In this document: piece after piece, positions 11,380 to 21,963 of the stretch | Numbering within the stretch: position 1 is the stretch's first letter | Layout: every line of letters begins with the position of its first letter | Assembly (NCBI GenBank): GCA_023052935.1 | Contig: CM041297.1 | Span: 93,775,521-93,839,520, forward strand | Length of the DNA: 64,000 nucleotides | Direction: 5' to 3' | Source: Piezodorus guildinii | Taxonomy: Eukaryota > Arthropoda > Insecta > Hemiptera > Pentatomidae | Notes under the pieces: model-generated | The model's database searches: none | Seen by the model: the letters and a program-made list of their open reading frames with translations, nothing else | Told to the model about the DNA's origin: nothing | Made by a program: the position numbers and the translations under genes

Positions 11380-11995
11380 CGTAAACCTATGACATCCTGC
11401 CCTATAGTGTTCTTTGATAATATTCCTCTTGTCCCAGTTAAACAGATTCGAACAGACTCCTGCTTGACTAACACCTAACATGGAATCCGCACACAAGACT
11501 GAAGCGATAAGAAACTGCCCGTCGCTTTTGCTAAATTATCAAAAAAAGGCTCATCTATGTCACCATCATAAGGACTTTGTGACCTTTGTAGAGACCCAAA
11601 GGTTGTGCTTTGGGGCTCTACTAAACCATCAAATTCTTTCCGCATTCAATCCTTACAATCCAAAATCCTTCGTGAAATCCTCAATGTTCGTTGCTTTGTC
11701 ACGAATTAACTCATCCATAAAGACCTTAATGATCCATATGTTGCTCATTTGGTCTGAACCATGGTATCAATCCTTCCATTATAATCCACTAGTTTCAATC
11801 CTTGCTTCCTCTTCCATTTCTGGCAATCCTCCGAGGCGTCTGAAAAGAATATGGTCTCGAGACCTTCTAGTTTAGGTTAGGCAGTGGAGTGCTGCAAATA
11901 GGCATTTCCTCTTCAAATATTTTTATCTGACAGCTAAATTACTTGATGTATTAACTACTACAGTTGTAAATCTCAATAAATAATAATACAAAAAA
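11380..11995 (+). pseudogene. Jockey-like element 3' relic (family B)
   Basis: Frameshifted pieces match the family B ORF2 C-terminus: CGTCGTAAACCTATGACA with FDNIPLVPVKQIR, the region of the GSTKPSNSFRIQSLQSKIL block, and RRLKRIWSRDLLV stop at 11873. The 3' UTR with AATAAATAATA and an A run at 11990-12000 follows. Internal deletions and several stops make it non-functional. Confidence 0.75.
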
Positions 11996-12004
11996 AAAAA
12001 ATGA

Positions 12005-12055
12005 TTTTTAACTGCCGACGTAAGTAAAAGTCGTGTGTTGCCCGCACCAGATTTT
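12005..12055 (-). repeat. R1 5' end fragment
   Basis: Carries GTAAGTAAAAGTCGTGTGTT followed by GCCCGCACCAGATTTT, the R1 terminal signature, directly after the family B poly(A) tail. Confidence 0.7.
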
Positions 12056-12289
12056 CCCCTTTTTATTGCTCTTTACACATTACCTTTTAAAGCATATTAA
12101 ACAATTATTTAGAAATCATAATGCTGTTTATATTAATAAAAATACTCTTAAACTTCCTGAATAAAAGATAAAAAAAAAACACAGGAACTTCCTGAACTCC
12201 ATTCATCAACTACTAATGCGGTAATGGTTTATGGTTAGGGAGTCGAGAAATATCATCGTTGAGTAACGCCTCATTCAGTTTCCTTTTAA

Positions 12290-12600
12290 ATTCCTTTAAA
12301 ATGAGACGGTCGTTTAGAGCAAACCGATCCGACAATTACCTGGCTCTCGAGAGGGGTAAGATGGCGCCTCCCCACCGCCACCTCGATGACGACACAGCGT
12401 CAGCTGGCGATGACTGAGAGTTTATAAAAAGGCAAGATGGAGGGGGCAATCTGGAATTCGCGGCCCGTTTCCTAGAAGCAGTGCATCAGCCAAGGACGTC
12501 CGGGCGTGGTCTAGTTTCTTTCCCTCTAGTTCTCACACGTAATATTTTTAAATATCTTATCACCACCGTTACTGGCAATAAAACTACTCTATATTTCAAT
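12290..12600 (+). promoter_or_regulatory. GC-rich TATA-containing block, possible solo LTR
   Basis: A GC-rich block in AT-rich DNA holds GTTTATAAAAAGG at 12420-12432 and, about 150 bp downstream, GGCAATAAAACT, a polyadenylation-like signal. TATA box, short transcribed stretch and poly(A) signal are the layout of an LTR. I could not find TG..CA ends or a short duplication, so a host promoter or other element is equally possible. Confidence 0.3.
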
Positions 12601-13166
12601 CATATGCCTTTTCCATATAGGAGTAACAGGATGTAGTCAGTACGAACTCAGAAGGAGAGGATCCCAAATGTGTCTCACCGATTTTTTTCAATGAGAAACT
12701 AGACAATAAGATAGAGAAGCTTCCCAGGAGTCGCGTAAAAAAATCAGAATATTTCTGCTCGAAAAACACATTTTATTTAATATATCTGTTTTAGTAAAGG
12801 TAAACAAATATGTTTGGTGCCAAAATTACTCTATATAAAAGCGGAATAATATAAAAAATAAGTCATTAAAATATTTAAGTTTTATGTTTGTTAAGAACTA
12901 TAAAAATATAAATAATCTCGTCAAAACAGTAATTAAAATAAAGTTCCTTAAAAACTGTGCTTGGAACCTTTTTAAAAATACTATTTTGACGAGATTATTT
13001 ATATTTTTATAGTTATTAACAAACATAAAACTTCAATATCTTAATGACTTACTTTTTAAATTATTCCGCTTTAAAATAGAGCAATTTTGATGCCTAACTT
13101 ATATCACTGCCTTTACTAGAACCAGAGATATTAAATACAATGAGTTTTTCGCGCACAAACTTTATA

Positions 13167-14072
13167 TTGGGTTGTTTCACATGAAATGTCCGTTTTTATA
13201 GTTTCTGAAATACATAAAGGATTTTGCAGGTCTCTATTGTTTTCATCCGAATGTTTACATATTTAAAGTAAACAGTTACTAATCCTCTACCTTTGTATTA
13301 TAAACATTAGCTTCTCAATCAATTACCCACTTTTTAGTATACCTCCAAATATGAACATGGAAACATGCGATTTTAGAGTAATATTTTTGTACGAGTTTAA
13401 ACTCGGCCATTCGGCGGCTGAGGCCGCTAGAAACATTGCAAAGCGTTTGGAAGGGAGTGTTAATGAACAGACCATTCGCCGTTGGTTTGCTAAGTTTTCA
13501 GCTGGGGATATCGACTTGGAAGACCACCGCCCGTATAATAGACAACGATGTCCTCAAACGTACAGTAGAAGAAACCCCTACCAAATAGTTAAAGGACTCT
13601 CAGCACAACTAAATGCAATTGCATCTACCGTTTCCAGACATTTAAAGTGTATTGGGAAAGTAAAAAAGCTCGATACATCGGGTACCTCATGATCTCACTG
13701 AGCGGCAGCAAGACCCCATGTTTCAAAACATACCGTGCAAAAATTGAAAGAATTGGGCTACGAAGTTCTTCCGCACCCACCATATTCTTTCGACTTGTCT
13801 CCAACAGATTACCACCTGTTAAGGAATTTAGACAACTTCGTCGAAGGAAAACTTTTTGAAAATGATGATCAAGTGAAAAGTGCGTTTTCAGATTTTGTTT
13901 CACTTCAAAGCTCAGAGTTTTTCAGTTCGGGGATAAAAAGTTGGTGCCACGTTAGGAAAAATGTGTATAAAAAGAAGGTAAATACTTCGAATAAAATTAT
14001 CTTGTTTTCATATCGTATTTTTAATAAAAATCCTTTACCTTGAAAACGGACATTTCATGTGACACAACCCAA
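13167..14072 (+). mobile_element. Internally deleted mariner, copy 1
   Basis: Terminal inverted repeats of about 30 bp begin TTGGGTTGTTTCACATGAAA; 29 of 30 positions match the inverse of the right end. TA dinucleotides flank it at 13165-13166 and 14073-14074, as for mariner/Tc1 elements. At 906 bp it is shorter than a usual 1.3-kb mariner because the middle of the transposase is deleted. It shares the deletion junction with the copy at 57303-58077. Confidence 0.93.
13351..14000 (+). pseudogene. Mariner transposase remnant
   Basis: The N-terminal DNA-binding part is present: RVIFLYEFKLGHSAAEAARN and TIRRWFAKFSAGDIDLEDHR, the paired helix-turn-helix region of mariner transposases. The linker motif VPHDLTERQ is joined out of frame to ARPHVSKHTVQKL, ELGYEVLPHPPYS and DLSPTDYHLL. 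The segment with the first catalytic Asp and the residues before the second (HDNARPH motif) is gone. The C-terminal Asp (SPTDY) remains. Transposase function is impossible; movement would need a trans-acting enzyme. Confidence 0.9.
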
Positions 14073-14190
14073 TACGTTTTTAAAAGACTCGTGTTAAGCA
14101 TTGGTCCCTAATATTTTGTACAGTCTAATGGTTTAATGTCTAGTTTCTCCGTAAAAAATTCATTGGGTATGCTCTCCTAGTCAGCTCAAA

Positions 14191-14865
14191 GGGATCAATA
14201 ACTAGTAGGCTAATTTTTATTACAACATTAAATTTCATGGTTGTAATGCCGTGTACGCAAATATCTGCGGTCATAAGAAATAAATTGATTAATCGAAAAG
14301 TGGTCCTCCTCAATTATGATGATCTTCCAAGCCTCTTACAGACTGCTAATTTCGTAATTTACAGCGACAAAGATCTTGTGTACTACTGGAAATCAGATTG
14401 GGGTCCCACCCTTTGTACTTAGGCGTCGTGATGAATAGTTGATTTTAATAAAAATATATATATATTGGTTGTGCTATGTAATATGCCATCACTGCAAACC
14501 GATGACAAGTTAAGAAGAAAATAAATAATAAATAAGAACTTTCAACTCTACATATATCAAATAACAGTGAAGATCTGCGAGTTACCACCTTCACACTTTG
14601 CTAAAGACTTAGGTCTATATTTACAGGTTTCTTGATTGATTTAATGGAAAGTACTTTTCTTCAGAACAAAATAATAGTACTTTAAAGTCTTCGAATCTAT
14701 ACCTTCAGGTACTTAAAATATTAAGACCAAATCTTCAGACTATTTAGGGAATGGAGACTTGTCATAAATGAAAGACAGGATGGAACCGAAAAGTATATTT
14801 TCTTATATTTATATAGGTTTTAACATCAGTAGATACAGATACTAGATTTTATCTTCACACATCAT
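14191..14865. other. AT-rich, no gene seen
   Basis: A 61-codon open frame at 14237-14422 shows no recognisable domain. Rest AT-rich. Confidence 0.4.
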
Positions 14866-14952
14866 AAGGACTATCTGGACTTACGGAGTTGTGCTTTGGG
14901 GCTCTACTAAACCATCAAATCCTTTCCGCATTCAATCCTTACAATCCAAAAT
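14866..14952 (+). pseudogene. Family B reverse transcriptase fragment
   Basis: About 85 bp encode the WTYGVVLWGSTKPSNPFRIQ region followed by LQSK. It ends abruptly at the first copy of the 87-bp direct repeat. Confidence 0.7.
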
Positions 14953-14974
14953 TCAATACAAACTTACGGATCAC

Positions 14975-15321
14975 AATTAAACGTTGTCACAGAGAGGAAA
15001 TAATTGTATTTAGAAATGACATGTGCGGAATGGACTGCACTCTCTGCAAGTGCAGTGATGCTAGATAGTTTATTATTAAACAATACTTTAATAAAAGAAC
15101 CCTTAAATGTTAGTGATTTAAATTTAAAAAAAAAAATTATTAATGTTCAACAGGAAATAGGAAAATTAATAATTAGCAGAAGGACTGAGAATGGAATTTA
15201 GATATTATTACTATTATGTTTACATATTATTAAAAATTAAACGTTGTCACAGAGAGGAAATAATTGTATTTGGAAATGACATGTGCGGAATGGACTGCAC
15301 TCTCTGCAAGTGCAGTGATGC
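14975..15321 (+). repeat. 87-bp direct repeat with 260-bp spacing
   Basis: 14975-15061 and 15235-15321 match at 86 of 87 positions (one A/G difference). The 173-bp spacer contains an open frame with SRRTENGI near its end. This may be a segmental duplication, or an assembly artefact; no family assigned. Confidence 0.9.
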
Positions 15322-15681
15322 AGTCTCTTGACCTTCAACAGTCTGATATCTGATATCTTCTGCTAGACTAGATCTCTCATTCAACTCCTCTTCACTCATT
15401 ACACTTCGGCTATCGCCAAATTCTCTACAAAACTCTTTTAGCGTTGATGTAGTAGCAGATTAGGCATAGAAAATTAAGACGCACATGATTCAATGATTAT
15501 AGAGAAACATCTGCATAAATATACGTTTGGCTTAGATGTGTGTACATGTCTGATCCATATCCAATGTTTTTTTAATATAAGCACACAGGCAAGGTTCATG
15601 TTTAATGTTGTGCCAGTTTAATGCAAGTAACCGAATCATTTGCATGTCACTGCGGCTACTGATTTCCAAGGGACGCTGAAC

Positions 15682-16049
15682 TAGGTGTGAGCATAATCGA
15701 ATGATCGGACTTCGATGATTTAAATTATTGAATGATTCCATAATCGAATGATCGAATGATTAATATGCATTCTGAATGAGAATAAGGCACAATTCCCCCC
15801 TCTATGATTGCTGAGCTGCCTGAGGTCAGGTCCAAATATGCGTATAATCTATGTGATGAGCAAGAAAAAAAAAAAAAAAAGAAAGTTCCTTCGGTTATCC
15901 GACCCCTTATGATCCCTCCATTAGCGTTGAAAAATTTAGTTTGTATGATCATTCGTTTCTCTAGACCGATTATTTCGATAATCGATTCATTCGAATGATT
16001 GAAATAATCGAATGATCTGATAATCGTCATTCGATTATGTCCACCCCTA
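15682..16049. mobile_element. hAT-type MITE with 8-bp target duplication, copy 1
   Basis: The right end reads inward as TAGGGGTGGACATAATCGAA and the left end as TAGGTGTGAGCATAATCGAA, forming inverted repeats rich in the word AATCGAATGATC. The octamer CGCTGAAC stands immediately before (15674-15681) and after (16050-16057) the element. An 8-bp duplication and TAGGGGTGGGC-like ends fit the hAT superfamily. 368 bp, no transposase; an A tract lies in the middle. Confidence 0.9.
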
Positions 16050-16057
16050 CGCTGAAC

Positions 16058-16900
16058 CACAACTTATCAACATAACAAACCGCATTTCATAGCCTTGGAT
16101 CCACGTGCCATTTACCTACACCAATGTCATGCTGCTACTAAGTACCACTAGTATTTTAGGGAAATAATTAGCTGCTAAGCATTTTCATAACTTTGAAGAA
16201 ATTTTAAAAATGCATAAAGGGGACCAGGGCATGGCAACTACGTATTGAGGCAGGACCCGACCTTGCGGAGGACAGTGAGAGGAAGAAAGAAATATTCCAG
16301 GAATGGCTGCTTTTCTTCCATAGCCAACTTGGCATCCTCTTAGCCCTCGTACAATGGAACAACTTCTAATTCAAAAGGGCACGCTTCACAAGACAGCTGC
16401 CGGTCAAAATGGGCAGGGCATTATGCTCCAAGGGGTCCTTCAAAGCTAATTACTAAATGATTCAAAATACTAATGGAACATTTCCCATAAAAAGAAAAAG
16501 AAAAATTTAATTATTAATAATTTAAGTTTAAGCCTTCAGAGAACGAATGAAGGAGTACTGGAAGAACAGAAACAACTAACAGTCATGATTGTTTCGCGTG
16601 TTCTGATAGAAGGCAAGTAATCATTACGAATTAAGCATTATAAATAAATTTTACAGGTTAATTATTCTAAATTAAAGAAATATAATTAGCATTTACGGAC
16701 GTAATAATCAAAATACTTATCGTCCAAACATGCTTCCCCTATCTACCTAAACATAATACACAGATGTTAAACTGGATTAAACCATCGTAGGATAAGCAAT
16801 ACAATCTCAATTTATGTTTAAAGAAAAAAAAAAAGAAATGTTTAAGTAAGTTACTCCAATATAAAAAACCTAGAATGTTTCGAATCAAAAATATTATCCG
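16058..16900. other. Intergenic; short protein-like frame at 16206-16369
   Basis: A 54-codon frame reads RIEAGPDLAEDSERKKEIFQ and then EWLLFFHSQLGILLALVQWN before a stop, within a GC-richer patch (16225-16440). No start codon in good context, no family motif, no second copy. Possibly an exon relic; otherwise nothing seen. Confidence 0.2.
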
Positions 16901-17267
16901 AAACTTATAATAAAATAAAAATAATAAAATCTATATATATACATATATTTACACTTAGACGATTAGACATGTATAACATTTTATAACTTAATTATATTAA
17001 TATCTCTTTAAACAATAACAAATCATTTGACGAAATAGGTTTTTATTCAATTTCCTAAATATGTTATAAATATTGGGAATAATCGACTCTAAAAACTTTG
17101 TTTTAAACCTATAAAACAAAACACGACCTTTATTATTTAAAATAATAAAATTTATATATCTACATGTAAATATTTATTTACTAATTTATTATATATTTAT
17201 TTACATTATTATTATTATTATTATTAATATATATATATTAATATAATATATATTAATATTAATATAT

Positions 17268-17317
<50 letters not shown>

Positions 17318-17327
17318 TATAATATAA

Positions 17328-17364
<37 letters not shown>

Positions 17365-17560
17365 ATTAATATATATATATAATTATATAATATATTATTA
17401 TTTATTAATTTAATATATTATATTTTATTACATTTATATACCACATTACATCATAGACATTCTATAACTTCATATTCATTGTTTATATCTCTTTAAAAAA
17501 AAATAATAATAATAAATAGACCTAAATATAAAATCTAATAAATAAATATCGGAAAAAAGG
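16901..17560. repeat. AT-rich low-complexity tract with (TA)n
   Basis: Core of alternating TA/TAA/ATT from about 17205 to 17430. Blocks containing TATATCTCTTTAAA lie on either side (about 16990 and 17485), with similar sequence around them, suggesting an old duplication or two repeat ends. Confidence 0.7.
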
Positions 17561-19115
17561 AATAAGATAAAACTACTGTCCAACACCTGAATGTTTATAA
17601 ATCATTCTTCATAACTAATTTGATGTACGTCGTTATTGTATTTTTATTTATAACCTTATAGTATTTATTATTAATTTTAGTTATACAATACCAAGGTTCG
17701 TGATAATTAAAATTAAGGGTGGAATTCAATGAGTTGTTTCCTATCACATCTTAATCCAACCAATTAGATCTTTATATACCAAGACTTCGGTAAAAACTGG
17801 ACTTTAAACATCACCTGTATTAAGTTTATTGTTATGCTATGGATGCACGTTTGAGTTTTTATTTGTTTTGTTTTTTAATTAAATTAACGAATTAATCCCT
17901 AAGATAAAAAAAAAGCTTTAAAAACATTTTGGATACAGGCTAATACATGACTAATACATGGAATTTAACGCAGATACCCCTTATCACATAATCTTTGATA
18001 AGAGGCAAGTTAAGTTACATCCAGATAATAAATTCGCATGATAATAATAATAATTTACATTAAAAATCACATAATCAGTTTATTATTATAATAAATAAAA
18101 TATAATCTTATAATCATACTTAATATTTTAGGACTTCGAAGGTAAAATATAATTTTTGATTGAATATTGATAGATAATTTTTGAAAGTGATTTTTACTTT
18201 TTAGGAACAGGATATAGAGAGAAATTTGTATTTTAATTGTAAACTTTACTAAATCAATAAAAATAAATGTCTAATAAATGAATAAATTTTGATGATCCAG
18301 CTCAATTTTAAAAAACCCTTTGAATCTTTTTTTTTTAAACATCCCTCTTTCTAAGCCTTGGTTTTTGAAGGGTTAACTTTTGAAATAGCAGGTAGGACTC
18401 AGGTATGAAAGGATTAATGTCAACAACGAAGAATTTATGACACCATAACATGGTGTTCGACTTTATAAAAATTATTTTGATATCTTCAATCCATGATTAA
18501 TGCTTAATTACATATTTTAAATTAAAATAGTCAATAATTAATTAAAAATCGGTAATATCTCAACCGGTTTTGACAAATTCAGTCTCATTTTTGTGGAGTG
18601 GTTACAACGTAGGTTGATCTATAAACCCATGACATATTTGTATACATATATTACAAATACGGAAAGTTAAATTTGAATTTTTTCCTTTAATATGAATATT
18701 ATAGAATTAAATTTATTCCGTTACCAATTTTACGATTAATAATGCTTTATCACGTATAATTAATAAACATTATCCATCACTGTATATTTTTCATTGATTC
18801 TTATTAATATTTATATTTCAAATTAAATCTAGTGAACATTTGATCTGTCTATTTTGTAATTTACAATAAATTTAAATAAAAATATAACGTTACTAATTAA
18901 ACGCGCTATTAATTATTGACATATACTTGACTGAAAATGTTTTATAACGAAATATTTTAAGATATTAATATCTATTAGTGCTAGGATAATTGTAATATGA
19001 TTAGGCTAGTTTTAAGTAACTATTGAAGTTAAGGAGAAGATAGAGTGGGGGGATTTACATTCCATTCATAAACATGAAGTGAAGGGAATAAAAATTGACT
19101 ATTTTCGAGGTTATT
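17561..19115. other. AT-rich, no gene seen
   Basis: No coding segment or repeat recognised. Confidence 0.5.
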
Positions 19116-19117
19116 TA

Positions 19118-19260
19118 ATAATAATAATAAATTATTTATTTATTCTGGGACTAGTCCCTTAAGAATAATATTACAAGAAAATTAAAATAAACACTTTAGA
19201 GTCTTGGAGTATAAAAACAAACAAAAAAAAACAAAACAATACAAATTACAAAAAAAAAAA
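19118..19260 (-). mobile_element. Family D (CR1/L2-like) 3'-end fragment
   Basis: TTATTTATTCTGGGACTAGT at 19133 onward is the reverse complement of the terminal block of the family D element at 28640-29345 (GGGGACCTAGTCCCAGAATA). Only the 3' UTR part remains. Confidence 0.55.
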
Positions 19261-20045
19261 AAAATAATAAATTAAAAAACAACCTCAAATAAAAATATTG
19301 AAAATTAAACTATATAATAAACAAAGTAAGAGATATATACAATTTTGATAAAAAAAGAAATTTACATTGATTTATTTATTTTTCTTATTTTTTAGGAATT
19401 AAATAATATACTAATAATATAACATGTGCAAAATACAACATAACATAAAAGAATAAAAGTAAGTAAGGATATTAGTCATAACCATGGATGTGGCAATTGG
19501 GATTGTTGTAAAAGGGTCGGGGATTAATCAGTAGAAGAGAGCTAATCCTAAAAATGTTAATAATTTATAACTCGTTGGTAATAATATTTATTATTATTAA
19601 TATTATTTAGGGAACTAAAAAAATTTATGCGGTTCAGTCACAAAATTCGCACAACACGTAATATCACGACATACTAATCCGTCAGGTGTCATCTTTCGCT
19701 TAGTGAAATATAGAAAAACAATAAAAAAAATAAAATAATTAAAGACACTTTAAATACCTTGTGAAAACTGGGAATAGAAGATCATGATTGGAAGCGAGAG
19801 TAAGCTCAAAGACGAAAACAATCCTGGGACACAAGCATGCTGGAGACCGACCACCGACTGAAGCAGGTAGCACCACCTCTACCCAGGCTACGGCGAAAGG
19901 TCACCTCAAGCTGGGCACACTTCCAGGGGATCTACCACTTCTGTCAGGGAGGGGAGGCCGTCTGCAGTCTTCGTGTCGCCATGTCGATACCAACCTCTCG
20001 GCATTTGTCTATCCAATAGTTCAGCTTTTTACGACTAGGCCAGTT
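19261..20045. other. Intergenic with a GC-rich patch at 19790-20040
   Basis: The patch gives a 97-codon frame at 19788-20081 starting MEARVSSKTKTILGHKHAG. It has no recognised domain and its end is formed by the neighbouring T tract. It directly abuts the family B tail at 20049. Unidentified. Confidence 0.3.
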
Positions 20046-20048
20046 TTT

Positions 20049-20550
20049 CTCATTTTTTTTTTTTTTAAACATAATTATTGATATTTACAACTGTACAAAG
20101 ATATACATCAAGGAAATGTGGTGGAAATGGTATGGAATACATGTAGAGACACTACCCAATGGCAGCACTCCAAGACTCTAAACTAGAAGGTCTAGGGGCC
20201 ATCTTCTTTTCAGACGCCTCGGAGGATTATCAGGAATCGAAGAGGAAGCAAGGATTGAAACTAGAGGGTTAGAGTGGGAATAAAGTTTGCCATGGAAGGA
20301 ATGGTACTGAGTTCGGGCTAAGTCAGCAACATATGGAATATTAAGGTCTTAATGGATGAGTTTATTCGTGACAAATAAGGAGCATTGAGGATTTTTCCGA
20401 AGGATTTTGGATTGTAAGGATTGGATGCGGGAAGAGTTTGATGGTTTAGTAGAACCCCACAGCCCTACTCCGTATGTCCATATCGGTCTTATGATGGTCA
20501 TAAAAATGAGTCTTTTGTAGTTAAAAGCGGCAGGTTTGAACGTTTGTCCT
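20049..20550 (-). pseudogene. Family B Jockey-like 3' fragment
   Basis: From the T tract (poly(A) tail on the minus strand, 20051-20066) through the 3' UTR to RRLKRRWPL, the SNIPYVADLARTQYHS block and GSTKPSNSSRIQSLQSKIL. Several substitutions and stops. 5'-truncated near 20550. Confidence 0.75.
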
Positions 20551-20627
20551 TCTCATTTAACTCAGAATCTAAGGCTCCGAGGAAAATAAAGAAGGGGCAC
20601 AAAAATATTCCTTAATTTTACTTTCAC

Positions 20628-21090
20628 TTACCTATATATGAAATATATAGCAAGGGAAAGTATTGCGATCGTGAAAATTTTTGAATTCCAGCTTTCAACG
20701 GAAATACACGTTTTAGGGTCCCCTGAGTCCAATGACCAAGTCCCGCAAATAGGTCTGTATGTCCATGTGTGTGTGGTGAGTCCAGCGCGAAAACGAAAAG
20801 TCCTATGAAACTGAAATTTTATATTTGAGACAACCATACGCTCGAGATGTTACAGACACTTTTTCATCACAATTGGCCAATCAGAAGAGCCACTTTATAC
20901 CATGCATTTTGCACCTATTTACGATTTTCTCAAAAACGGTTATAACGATTTTGATTAAACTTGCTGTATAAATGTAAAATTGAACGGGCTTTAATGTTAT
21001 GTAGGCTTCATTCTGATTGAAATAGTCTAACAGAACTTAAATGCCGATATTTCAAAACTTCTTTCTCTAAAGTACCCTTAATTTTGTAAA
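20628..21090 (-). repeat. R1 repeat, 3' half, flanked by a direct repeat
   Basis: Contains the full R1 3' end: ACTTTCACTTACC, hairpin CTATATATGAAATATATAG, the GCGATCGTGAAAATTTTTGA block, down to AATGCCGATATTTC. An imperfect direct repeat of about 40 bp (GAGGAAAATAAAGA..CAAATATTCC) flanks it at 20579-20620 and 21094-21131. Confidence 0.85.
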
Positions 21091-21125
21091 TTCGAGGAAA
21101 ATAAAGAGGCATACAAATATTCCTA

Positions 21126-21510
21126 ATTTTTTATTTATTGATATTTACAACTGGTTAATATATCAAGTAAATAAGCTGTGAGATAAAATATATGAGGAGA
21201 GACTGCCCATTGGCAGCACTCCGGTAGGTAACCTAAACAAGAAGGTCTCGAGGCCATCTTCTTTTCAGACGACTATGAGGGTTGCCAGGAATGGAAGAGG
21301 AAGGATTGAAAGTAGTGTTCTAGAGTGGGAGTGTAGTTTGTCATGGAAGGATTGATACATGGTTCAACCCAAGTCAGCTTCATATGGATAACTTTATTCG
21401 TAACATAGTAAGGAGCATTATGGATTGTAAGGATTCAATACGGGATTTGATGGTTTAGTAGAGCCCCAAAGGTCAACTCCGAACGTCCCGATAGGCCTCA
21501 TGATGAAATA
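21126..21510 (-). pseudogene. Family B Jockey-like 3' fragment
   Basis: Carries the 3' UTR (TTTACAACTGG, ATTGGCAGCACTCC on the plus strand) and the terminal coding block with GRLKRRWPRDLLV in the minus direction. Internal deletions. Lies between the R1 fragment and the intact family A element. Confidence 0.7.
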
Positions 21511-21963
21511 TACAGTGAGCAGTAAATTATTTTACTGACCCATAATATTTCCATTCAGTGAGTCACAGTCACAGTCATATTAATTTCATCATCTGAATAA
21601 ATTCCCATCCGACCAAAATCTAGCCACCAATTCAATCATTTTAGCTTTGAGTGTAAGTTTTACTAAGTTAAGCGAGAATATTTAAAAAAGTTAAATAAGA
21701 AAATTTTTTTTAGTAATAACAATTTTTTTATTGAGAAAATTTTACAATCTGTCCCAATTTGGACATTAATAGTATTGCTGAATGATATCAAACATACTAC
21801 ATTCATACAATATTTACACAACATAAAATTACAATAAAATATATACACAATAATGAATCAATACAAAAGTCAATAATTCACTTATACCTATATACACATA
21901 CACACACTCATACATACATCACATTGAGTGGAGAATCTAGCCAGTGCTAGAACTCCAATATAT

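Larger units (their letters stand above)
12645..14190. mobile_element. Foldback element FB1, copy 1, split by mariner
   Basis: A long inverted repeat: the left arm from about 12655 (GAGGATCCCAAATGTGTCTC, GAGAAACTAGAC, AAAACACATTTTA, TAATCTCGTCAAAACAG) pairs with the right arm around 12985-13165 and 14075-14180. The core hairpin is about 12765-13160, with arms near 170-190 bp. The mariner at 13167-14072 sits in the right arm, whose sequence resumes after it (TAATGTCTAGTTTCTC on the plus strand). The same family is seen at 37017-38460. No ORF; transposition mechanism unknown. Confidence 0.75.

Noticed and set aside
12290..12600. Complete LTR retrotransposon
   Set aside because: TATA and poly(A)-like signals are present, but no second LTR, no gag/pol sequence and no terminal duplication; at most a solo LTR.
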